64,000 nt of DNA from Impatiens glandulifera (taxonomy: Eukaryota; Streptophyta; Magnoliopsida; Ericales; Balsaminaceae): NCBI RefSeq assembly GCF_907164915.1, contig NC_061863.1, positions 37,855,382-37,919,381 on the forward strand. The letters are read 5' to 3'. Below are positions 21,456 through 30,764 of the stretch, piece by piece (position 1 is the first letter of the stretch; every line of letters starts with the position of its first letter). The notes beneath the pieces were generated by a model, which was not told the origin of the DNA, ran no database searches, and saw only the letters and a program-made list of their open reading frames with translations. A program made the position numbers and the translations under genes.

Positions 21456-24311
21456 ATGGATCTAAGCAAGGCTCCATTTCAATGGATGTTACAAGTAGAT
21501 TTCGCAGATATTGACGAGTATGCTGACGACAAGAACAAGGCTGTTCTTCATCTTCTACGGGAATCTGGGTTGGAAAAATTTCTTTCTGGTCCGTTCATCA
21601 TCCATCCGGCGGCGGTGACGGAGTTCTTGGCGACGGCGACGCTGTCTAAGAGGAAGATCTCTGCGTCCGTCAACGGGAAGGCCATCCTCATAACCGAAGA
21701 GCTATTTGCCGAAGCTCTCGGTCTGCCAGACACCGGTATGGATCTGAAGACAGACCTAACCGATGGAGAATCCAACGCTGCTAGGTTGGTGGTTTCATTC
21801 TCGGATCAAGATCTAGTGATCCACTCCAGCCGGAAGATCAAGCTCAAACCGGAATAAAGATGGCTAGTGACCGTCATCGCCAAATCAATCTAGGGAAGGG
21901 GAGGTAACTTCGACAACCTCACAAAACTCAAACTTAGAATGTTGTTGGCTATTGTCCGCTGTGACAAGGTGGACTGGGGGTACGTCATCTATGAAGAATT
22001 CTGTCAAATGGTAATAAAGAAAGATGGCCGGGTGCAGGCCTTTGCTATGCAAATCGTCAAAATTCTTGAATTTCTCAAAGTGGAACTAGGTGAAGGCATA
22101 CCGCTTCCGATCTCCAACATTCTTGACTCAGAGTCAGTGATCGAAAAACCGGAGAAGACACTTAAACCTATATCCTCAAGGACCAAATCATCCAAGGGAG
22201 TCAGTTCATCGGTTCCGGTTGAAGAAGAAACCAGACAGAAGAAACCGTCAAGAAAAGCGGTTGAAGTAGAAGTTCCACCAGAACCAAAGAGGAGGAAGAA
22301 GGTAGCTGCGAAGAAGAGCTCAAAGAAACCGGCGGACTCCGAGAAAACGCTTTCCTCGGACAATCCACCGGAAAGAACCTCAGATGTCTTCCAACCCATT
22401 CCCCTCAACACAGTTATTCCCGTTCCCGTTCCATCCCATTCTCCAAGGCAAACCGAATCTTCGGAGAGCAAGGAGAACAAGTCAATCTCCAAGGAGGAAG
22501 CAGAGGTAAGCATTCACTCTGAAACCTCCAAGTCACCTAGTAAACGAGTTGGAGAGGTATTGGCCGATGTGGGCTTAAATACCTCTGAAGCAATTCAGAA
22601 TGTGGTCCAAGATTTCACAAAGGAAACCGAAGAGGACGATGTTTCAAGCCGTCGGAAACCAGATGATCAGGTTGAGATACCTGATCAGACAGAAGCTCAA
22701 CCGGTCGAAGAGGCGGCCAATACAACAGAGGTTACACCTCCAGCTCAGGAGGGAAATTATGAAGAACAGGAACCTTCCGGTTCCGCAGGAAGGAAGACAA
22801 TCTCAGAAATCCAACCGGCCACAACACCTGACGGTTCCACTCAGGTAAACAAAGGAAAAGGAATTCTTATTGAAGATACAACGGTAACCAGAACGAGCGC
22901 GCTGCAAACCGACCCTCAGCAGGAAGCTATAACCGGAGACGAAGTCGCCTTCACCGCAGAGCAAGAAAATGAGATCTTCGAGGAACTCATTCAAGACATG
23001 AACCAAGGTGCAAGTGAAGCGTTAGCTCCATACATCTTGTGGGTGAAGCTCAGATGCGAAACCAAGTTATCCGACATGGTTCCAGGTTTAAGTGGCAACA
23101 AACAGTGGGATAGGCTCATCAAGCTTGAAGAGAAGGCACTTCAGCTAGCTAACACCAACCTAATTCAACCGGCGTTTAGCAAAGCTCTGGTAATCCTTGA
23201 AAACGCACGGCTACAGGCAGTTGAGAATGCCTTTCAAGAAACCCAAGGATCGACGCTAAACCCGATTGAAATGAGGATGGCTGAACGGTTTATTGCGGTA
23301 CGAGAACAGCTTGTGCGAAATCTTGATCATCTTGACAAGCAGTGGAGGAAAGGTTGCCAACGCCAACTCAACAACGCCGAATCATATCAAAGCAAACCAT
23401 TCTTTATGAGTGGTGAGACATCCGGAACCTCTGAAAATTTGGAACAAGAAACTTCTCAACCGGTCAAAGCTCTGGAAATTGATCAGATTAAGCAAGCGAT
23501 GGCTGAAACAGTTGACTCATGCCTTGGAAATTTTAAAACCGTAACCGATGAAAGAATTGCAGTGGCTGAAGATAAACTGGCAAACTCTCTAGGGTCCATG
23601 ATGGACACGGCCATGCAGACAACGGTAAAAGACATGATAAACGAATTCGTCCAAACCGCAACCGCTCCATTATTGGACATGCTGCAAGCAATGGCCATTC
23701 AGATCGGGGAAATGTCCAAGGTTCAAGTCACCACAACTCTGACGCAAATCGAAAAGGATGCTGAAACCGCAAAGAAATTGCAAGAGGAAGAGATAGAAAG
23801 GGAACGGTTACAGAAGGAGACTGAAGAAAGAGATTTTGAACTCGCTCAAAAGTTTACCGAAGAAGAGCATGCCAACATTCAAGAACTTCCACTGGATCAA
23901 TCGTCCCACTCAATGGATACAAGGAACAAGAAGAAGCGAAGCGCAGTCAAGAACGTGATCAAGCGGGCAGAACAGAAAACAGCTTTACCGGTCGTGATAA
24001 ATACGCCACCGCTTGATGAAGAAGAAGAAGAAGATGCTGAGGAACTTAACCGGCGAAAGAGAAGGACAACCGGAGAATCCACCGCAACTCCAAGCTTCAG
24101 ACCTTCAAATGCTCCACCGCCTCCACCACCGAAACCGGTTTGTGCAAACTTTAGTCTCAAGAATAAGGGCACCGGTCACTCAAGTGTATGGGCCGGTGTG
24201 CTGATTGACACCGAAAGACGTGATAGAGAGTGGAAAGCAAGAAAAGAAGAAGAGAGAAGACAGGAGGAAAAGGAAAAGGAGCTTCACAAGGGGGGATCAT
24301 CCAAGCCCTAA
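21456..24311 (+). pseudogene. Accessory gene 3 of family B, with two nonsense codons
   Basis: 951 codons in one frame, interrupted only by TAA at 21855-21857 and TAG at 21891-21893. The minus copy has sense codons at both places, so these are copy-specific lesions. The start at 21456 (MDLSKAPF) is preferred because the other copy conserves it; an upstream ATG at 21376 is out of frame here. The N-terminal 220 residues are the shared domain (LQVDFADIDEY, SGLEKFLSGPF, ITEELFAEALGLPDTG, KVDWGYVIYEEF). Then comes a long acidic/basic low-complexity linker with a KKSSKKPADSEK-type patch. A helical region and a coiled coil rich in E, K, R and Q follow near 23740-23870 (KLQEEEIERERLQKETEERD). Next are a basic RNKKKRSAVKNVIKR patch that could be a nuclear signal and a PPPPPPKP run near 24115-24135. 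The function is unknown. Confidence 0.85.
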
Positions 24312-24644
24312 ATCTCTTTCTTTATTTACTTCAAACAATTATGCCTTACTATGTTTTAGAACTTGGTTACTTTGCTTTTTCTGATAGGATCTCACATATT
24401 TTCTAAAACAATCAAACTCATGCTTTTGAAACACTTTTCCAAACAAGACAAAACACATGATTTTCAAAACCGGCCACACATTACATGTTTTGAATATTTA
24501 TTCTAAATAATCAAAAAGGGAGAAATTGATAGAAAAATTAAGTAGATTAATTTTTCTAAACTGGCTAACAAGCAAAATCTTTTAAAACCGGCCATATATT
24601 ACATGTTTTGAATATTTATTCTAAATAATCAAAAAGGGAGAAAT
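24312..24644 (+). repeat. Reiterated polypurine tract and LTR-edge repeats, family B plus copy
   Basis: The polypurine motif AAAAAGGGAGAAAT, followed each time by TGATAGAAAAATTAAG, occurs with LTR-like starts at 24527, 24645 and 24734. The last two are 89 bp apart, the same spacing as in the 5' LTR (11828 and 11917). The functional tract is therefore 24631-24644, and the copy before 24527 lies outside the LTR. An upstream A/T-rich run (24312-24480) has no coding signal. Confidence 0.8.
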
Positions 24645-25962
24645 TGATAGAAAAATTAAGTAGATTAATTTTGGAACCGGCCATACATTACAATTTTTGA
24701 ATATTTATTCTAAATAATCAAAAAGGGAGAAATTGATAGAAAAATTAAGTAGATTAATTTTGGAACCGGCCAGACGAACTAAACAGAAGTTAATCTTCGT
24801 GTGCAGGTACTTCTAAAACCGTATGAACAGGTTGGCGTTGTAAAACCGGCTGATACTACAATTCAAAGAAACTAGTTTCAAGTGATCAAAGTTAAAGATC
24901 AGAGGAACCGGTTTTCACCTTCTCAAGCAACCGGTTAGCCAAGAAAGAAAGTTTCATTCCAACCGGATCATACTGCACAAGACACAAAAACCGGATGGTT
25001 CAGAACAAAAGTCAGAAGATTCAAACTTCAAGGGTGATGTACCATGACGGAAGAAACGTGTCTTGAAAGAATAAAAGAAGATCGGATCCGATCGGAAGCA
25101 TGCAAGGAAAGCAATGATGCTTTATTGATCTGAAATTGACAACCGGAAGTGCATGTTCAACACGTGTCCAAATCTGAAAACCGGCTACGTCATCTTTTGC
25201 TCAGAGTCGCCTGCATGAATGCCAGGTGTTGAGGAAAGTGAAGCGTGCAAGCAACCTTTTCTGCAACAGGCGTGATGACGATCGACCAATCCGCAGGAGA
25301 GAGAAGAAAGTAACCGTTGGCTACTTTCAGCTATAAAAGGAAGATCAAACGTCTTCATTTAAGGCATCAGTTGTAAACATCATCAGTTCTGAAAGTTGTA
25401 AAAGCATTAAATTCTAGAGAGATAAAGTCTCATATACTGTAAAACCGGTGTGTCTAAAACCGGAAGCCTTTTGTGTTGAGTTGTTGTATTACATCAAAGT
25501 GTGAGTTTGGTGTAACCGGCGAGTAGCGAAGTTGGGCTCGACCGGCAGTATTGTTGTAACTCTAAAGAGTTAGTGGAGATCATTCTAATAACCTGAGAAG
25601 AAGGGGTGACGTAGGAGGGTTTGCTCCGAACATCCATAAACAAATCCTTGTCTCGTGTTCTTTCGTTTGCTTTTATTACTTAGCCTAACCTCAAACTAAT
25701 TATACTCCTAAAACCGGTCACACACATCCATCAAACCGACTCCTTCTTAAACATCATCTAAAGTCGCATTCGTTGCTTCAACCTGAAACAGACATTTCCG
25801 CCCTTGAACCCGGTTCAAGAGTCTGTGACAGTTTGTGCAGTGCTGAGAATGGTTATAGTCTTTAACCGGACTATCACCAAAGAAGTGTTGTGTGTTGTAA
25901 GCGGCCACCCTTCCTAAACCGGAAAACACCCCGGTCCTCCAAGGGCGTCCCCGATCCTAACA
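24645..25962 (+). repeat. 3' LTR of family B element, plus strand
   Basis: 1318 bp, colinear with 11828-13144. By eye about twenty single-base differences separate the two. Examples are a disrupted first hairpin stem here (CATTCTAATAACCTGAGAAG near 25580-25600) and an extra G in ACCGGCAG near 25545. The TATA box is at 25332-25340. The end CCTAACA (25962) is followed by the duplication CAGTC. Confidence 0.93.
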
Positions 25963-25967
25963 CAGTC

Positions 25968-26960
25968 TAACTCATCGGAGTTAGACGTGTAGTCTAATGA
26001 ATTCTTAGAATTAGACGTACAGTCTAACTCATCGGAGTTAGACGTGTAGTCTAATGAATGCATAAAATTAGACGTACAGTCTAACTCATCGGAGTTAGAC
26101 GTGTAGTCTAATGAATGCATTGAATTAGACGTACAGTCTAACTCATCAGAGTTAGACGTGTAGTCTAATGAATGCATAGAATTAGACGTACAGTCTAACT
26201 CATCGAAGTTAGACGTGTAGTCTAATGAATGCATATAATTAGACATACAGTCTAACTCATCGGAGTTAGACGTGTAGTCTAATAGGCGTGTAATTAGACG
26301 GATGGTCTAATAAATACACGGAATTATACGTAAGTCTAATGTGTTTGGAATTAGACGTACAGTATAACTCAATCGGAGTTAGACGTGAAGTCTAATGAAT
26401 GTAAAGAATTAGACGTAAGTCTAATGAATACACAGAATTAAACGTAAGTCTAATATATTCGGAATTAGACGTATAATCTAACTCATCGGAGTTAGACGTG
26501 TAGTCTAATAGACTTGTAATTAGATGGATGGTCTAATAAATAAAAGTTAGACGTGCGTCTAACTCCTTCAGACAAGTCTGAGGTAGAACCGGAATTAGAC
26601 GTGTAGTCTAACTCAATGGAGTTAGACGTACCGTCTAATGGTTATTAGATAATTAGACGTGTGGTCTAATTAGTGAAAGTTAGACGTGCGTCTAACTCCT
26701 TCGGACAACTCTAAGGTAGAACCGGAATTAGACGTGTAGTCTAACTCAATGGAGTTAGACGTACCGTCTAATGGTTATTGGATAATTAGACGTGTGGTCT
26801 AATTATTGAAAGTTAGACGTGCATCTAACTCCTTCAGACAAGTCTGAGGTAGAACCGGAATTAGACGTGTAGTCTAACTCAGTGGAGTTAGACGTACCAT
26901 CTAATGGTTATTGGATAATTAGACGTAAGTCTAATTCTATTAGATCAGGCGGTCTAATAG
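25968..26960 (+). repeat. TTAGAC/GTCTAA tandem array of the family A 5' LTR
   Basis: The first part has 57 bp units (TTAGACGTACAGTCTAACTC ... GTGTAGTCTAATGAATGCAT). A mixed part follows, then 133 bp units whose GGAATTAGACGTGTAGTC starts lie at 26591, 26724 and 26857. Almost every unit is an inverted repeat of the form TTAGAC-N(3-6)-GTCTAA with an ACGT core. The 57 bp period equals 19 codons, so spurious open frames encode repeated peptides here. Confidence 0.9.
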
Positions 26961-27345
26961 AGGTTATTATTCAAATGAGATGTGTGATTTCATTAGACTG
27001 ATTTTCACAATCCGTCTAACTAAAATACGTCTAATTCTCAGTTTAAGCAGTACGCTTGAATCTAGCATTTCTCCTACCCTTGTGCTATAGCTGTACCCTA
27101 CTCCTGCTCCACTTTCTAGTGAAGATTAGTACAATAGCTATATTAATCCAATCAAGGAATTCCACGTAAGAGAATTTTCCTCACATTACTTGTTTTGTAG
27201 GTACATCCCTGATGGAATATTTGGCGCACTACTAGTGATGTACGGCCACGATCCTTTGCTCAGAACATGTTGTGTACAATGGAGGCTTTACAATGGAAGA
27301 GTGCCATGTATCATTCTAATGATTCGACCGTTAGCTCCTGCTCAG

Positions 27346-27353
27346 TATTTAAA
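27346..27353 (+). promoter_or_regulatory. Probable promoter box of the family A 5' LTR
   Basis: TATTTAAA in GCTCAGTATTTAAAAAATC, downstream of GACCGTTAGCTCCTGC. The other A LTRs have TATTTAACAAATC or its inverse at the matching place. It is the best TATA-like site in the U3 region below the array. Confidence 0.45.
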
Positions 27354-27676
27354 AAATCTCAAGGACAACGGACGAAGGACTGAAACTTACTGGATTTTTC
27401 ACAAACTGTCTAGCTTTTGCCTCACGACTTTTGCCGAACGAACAAGTAATCTGATTTTGCAGAGAGAGAAACTACTCAATCATCTTTCTTACTGAACTCA
27501 TACTGTGAAACTTCTTTCTGATTGTATTGTGTATTAATCAAGAGAGAGAGCTAGAATCAAAACACCTTTAACTGAGTGATATTCTTCATCTTTTAATTGA
27601 ACAGAAAGTGTTTTGTTGAATAGTGATCTAAGTGTGTGTGTAAACTGTATTTGATTCGAATCATATTATAGTGAAT

Positions 27677-27732
27677 CCTTCTGGTGGTTGGAAGAAGGGG
27701 TGACGTAGGAGAGTTTCTCCGAACATCCATAA
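27677..27732 (+). promoter_or_regulatory. Shared LTR hairpin block, family A copy
   Basis: CTTCT (27678-27682) faces GGAAG (27690-27694); the 3' LTR has CTTCC in place of CTTCT, giving a perfect stem. After AAGGGGTGACGTA, GGAGA (27708-27712) pairs with TCTCC (27716-27720), then GAACATCCATAAA follows. Confidence 0.6.
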
Positions 27733-27954
27733 ACAAACTTCTATGTTCTTCATTTCTGTCATCTTTTCATATTTCATCTTGTGCTTCAAACCCAAGTAAA
27801 CAATTCCACCTTGAATCCATTTCAAGTGTTTACACAAGTTTGCATAGAATAGAAAGCGAATTAAATCTCTAACAGGATTTCTTTTAAACCATTTTTCATA
27901 AGCCTTAATCCTTAGTCAGACCCCCGTCTCTATCGATTAGCCAATCCTATCAAT

Positions 27955-27966
27955 TGGTATCAGAGC
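27955..27966 (+). promoter_or_regulatory. Primer binding site, plus-strand A element
   Basis: TGGTATCAGAGC, two bases after the LTR end, as in family B. It shows that A was reverse transcribed from the same primer tRNA type. Confidence 0.88.
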
Positions 27967-27997
27967 CCTGTTTCTATTCTCAAGCCTTTCCTGAAAT

Positions 27998-29783
27998 ATG
28001 TCGACCATATCCAAAGATGCCAGTGCTACAGCCATTCCATCTTTCTCTTGAGAAAACTACATTGTTTGGAAGAAAAGAGTTCGTGCTCATCTCTCTTCTC
28101 TTCATGATGACATGTGGAGCGTTCTCACAGAAGGTCATATCAAGATTGATAAGGAGAAGGCTGACTGGACCGCGGATGAAAAGTGGCAGAACAACATCAA
28201 CAACATGGCTCTTGATGTTCTGTACAGATCTCTCGATGACAGTATGTTCAACTAAATTATCGAATGCGATACTTCCAAAGAGGTCTGGGACAGACTCACT
28301 CATCTATGCGAAGTAAATGAGAAAACCAAGGAAAACAAGATCATGGTTGCCACTCAACAGTTTGACAGCTTCAAGATGCATCATGTTGAAACAATGAACG
28401 ATTTCGACACCAGATTCAGCAAGATCGTCTCCTCTATGTCTATCCTAGGCAATACCTATAGCAATCGGGAGCTTGCTATTAAGGTCATGCTTGCTCTTCC
28501 AAGAGAATGGGACATAAATACTATGGCGATGAGAGAATCCAAAGATCTCTCTCTTTGATCTGTTTGCTGACCTCAAGGCCTATGAGTTCGAGCTGAACTG
28601 TAGGATGGAAGAAAATCAACCCATATCCATTATCATTGCCAAGGCGCTGGTGACTACTAAAGAGCCACCAACCGCTCCGGATGTGAAGCTGGCAGCTGAG
28701 AAGCTGAGCAGCGATGCCATGTCTCTCTTCGTGAAGAAGTTTGGCGACTTCATGAAGAAGAGCAACTCTAACTCAAACTCTTCAAATTCTAATGACAATA
28801 AAAAATCTAAAGCTAATGGTACTTGTTTTAACTATGGTATTAAAGGTCATTATGCATCGGAATGCCGGAAGCCAAAGCGTGAAGATGCCAAGGACGATAG
28901 GAAAGAGCTGAAGGCTCTTATGGAAGGTGATGTAAAGAACAGAGGAAGCAGCCATGGCTCTTACTTTTCATATAGTGAAAGTGATGAAGAAGACATGTCT
29001 TTCTTCATGGAAAGAGAAGATGAAGAAAGAACTCAGGAGACTGAGGTATTTGACTTCTCTTCAGAAAGGTTTTTAAGGGAACAACTGGTAGTTGCATTAC
29101 ATGACATGGTTATCGAGTAGAGAAAGCTAGAAGAATCCCTAAATGAAACTAAATCTTCATCAGATGTAAATAAAACAAATCTGTCTAAAGCTGAAGAGTC
29201 AAATGATTTTGAAAAGAAGATTGAAGAGATCTCATCTGAGAATAAGATGCTCAAGGAACAGATTCAAACCCTTTCATCTGAAAACAAAAGGTTAAACTAT
29301 GTTGTCTGTGCATGGACAAGGTCTGGAGATGCTGTCAAATATCAGATCAGCTTGTTGAAACCAGCTGGATCTAGATCCGGATTGGAATTTGATAGCAATG
29401 ACCCTAACCTACCATGCAAAAAGTCAAAACCATATGACAAACTTAAGCCAATAATTTTTGTCAAAGAAAGTGTGACTGACATTGAATCCGATCCCATTCA
29501 TGAAGAAGTGGCTTTTAAAAATGAAATAGTTTATGTTCCGCCTACTGTTAGCTGGCTTAAGAATAAGCTAGAAGCAGCTAACAAGTCTGGCAATCTAAAA
29601 CTTGACTCTAAGTCAAGGAATTTTAAAAGAAAATCTTCTTCAAAAGTTAAAGGATTAGTGGCTAGCAGGAAGTCATCTGCTAAGTCAAAATCTTATGCAT
29701 TAATCACAACACAAAATGGGAAGTCCATCAGAATAACCCAAATATGGATTCCTAAGGGACTAATTGATCGAGGACCCAATTAA
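27998..29783 (+). pseudogene. gag: Family A gag, plus copy, decayed
   Basis: The start ATG (27998) matches the minus copy (59373). In-frame stops occur at 28049 (TGA, where the other copy has arginine), 28253 (TAA, tyrosine in the other copy) and about 29118 (TAG), with a frameshift near 28550. The core has the copia gag signature (WKKRV at the N-terminus; PREWDINTMAMRES near 28500-28540). The zinc knuckle reads CFNYGIKGHYASEC (about 28823-28864): the second cysteine is tyrosine, and the minus copy has the same change. The C-terminal half has EEVAFKNEIVYVPPTVSWL and ends IWIPKGLIDRGPN, the same ending as family B gag. What follows is not protease or integrase but a spacer leading to the accessory gene. 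Confidence 0.88.
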
Positions 29784-30740
29784 GTATGGTTACCAAAATA
29801 TATAAATAGTTTCTTTTGTAGGTGATGCAGGAGGATTGCAGGAAGGAAGCTAGAAGAATACTCCTCTAAGTACACATCCTGGAAGATCAACAATGGCATT
29901 TGCCATTCTAGTAGAATAAATGTTGTTATTTGTTAAAAATGTTTTTGTTCTTTGGACCACAAAAATTATTTGTTACATACATATGTCCATATACATACTG
30001 AGAGGGAAAATTACTTTGGAAATAAAGATACTCTCCAGACGAATATCCTTAATTGGTCTAATTAGACAAGGGTGTCTGAAAGAAATAGTGTGTACTTAGA
30101 CGTATTTTTGCTCAAAATCCATTCATTTAAGTCTATATATTGAGGTGTTATACCTATGCGATTAGACGGACACGTCTAATAGACGTTAGATGTTTTTACG
30201 TCATGATCAAGAGGATACTTACGTCTAATCAAACACACGTCTAACACGTGGTGTTTATGCGGAATTAGACGTATGTGTCTAATAGACATTAGACGGATTT
30301 TTATAAACACAGAATTAGACGTATGCGTGTAATAGACTCATCCGTGTAAAAGATGTTTTGTTATATGGATTTGTGAAGTAAGAAAAACGTCTAACTACGT
30401 GCCGATTAGACTGATCATGGACAGTTGTCCTACGTTGGAAGCTATCTGTTTTTCCCGCTCAAAACATCAAACAGTCATCTCTTAATAACATGAAAACACG
30501 TGTCTATCAAGTTTAGAGAAAATGACTTATATACCCTCATTTTTAAGGATGACTTCTTGAAAAAGGACGTCTAACATTTATTAATATGCCATACCCTTAA
30601 GAAGAGACGGTTATTCTGTATTTCTCTCTTCCATCTATATAAGGATATTACTGCATGAATTTGAAAGCTTTCAATCCTTCAAAATTCTTAAGAACCCTAG
30701 TTCTCTTTGCATTTCTCTAACTAAATCTCTCTGAAATCCT
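29784..30740 (+). promoter_or_regulatory. Gag to accessory gene spacer of family A with motif cluster and internal TATA box
   Basis: The first bases after gag (to about 29860) still resemble the gag-pol junction, including TTTCTTTTGTAGGTGATGCAG, but pol is absent. From 30045 to 30420 there are over a dozen TTAGACG/CGTCTAA motifs, the same word that fills the LTR array. A TATA box, CTATATAAGG (TATATAA at 30636-30642), stands about 120 bp before the accessory ATG. The minus copy keeps the layout (56660-57300), with the box changed to TATTTAAGG. Confidence 0.6.
30636..30642 (+). promoter_or_regulatory. Internal TATA box before the family A accessory gene
   Basis: TATATAA in CATCTATATAAGGATATTAC. 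The distance to the ATG (about 120 bp) is like that of the three internal boxes in family B, which suggests a shared strategy of separate accessory transcripts. Confidence 0.55.
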
Positions 30741-30764
30741 ATGTCGGTTCATATTCTTTCGAAA

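Larger units (their letters stand above)
11828..25962 (+). mobile_element. Family B copia (Sirevirus-like) element, plus strand, near full length
   Basis: A 14.1 kb element with LTRs 11828-13144 and 24645-25962, flanked by a perfect CAGTC duplication (11823-11827 and 25963-25967). It contains a primer site, gag with one small deletion and one nonsense codon, an intact pol, and three accessory genes, two of them open. The LTRs differ at roughly twenty positions by eye, so the insertion is fairly young, and it is the innermost one in the nest. It lies in the 5' LTR of the plus-strand A element, at the first repeat of that LTR's array. Confidence 0.93.
25968..27952 (+). repeat. 5' LTR of plus-strand A element, second fragment
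   Basis: It resumes the A LTR after the family B insertion and ends CCAATCCTATCA just before the primer site. It comprises the tandem array (to about 26960), then a plain segment with the TATTTAAA promoter-like box at 27346-27353, the hairpin block (27677-27732) and a U5 ending near GTCTCTATCGATTAG. Together with 11650-11827 the LTR is about 2.16 kb; the 3' copy is 35633-37824. Confidence 0.9.

Noticed and set aside
22004..22513. Minus-strand open frame of 169 codons
   Set aside because: It is antisense to the Ser/Lys/Glu-rich linker of accessory gene 3; codon-bias shadow.
25914..26246. Minus-strand open frame encoding a repeated 19-residue peptide (and a similar one at 35739-35975)
   Set aside because: The 57 bp repeat unit is a multiple of three, so any stop-free frame stays open across the array. 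It lies inside LTR U3 and carries no gene signals.
25968..26960. CRISPR-like array of repeats
   Set aside because: Units are contiguous tandem repeats with diverged copies and no unique spacers, inside a plant LTR.
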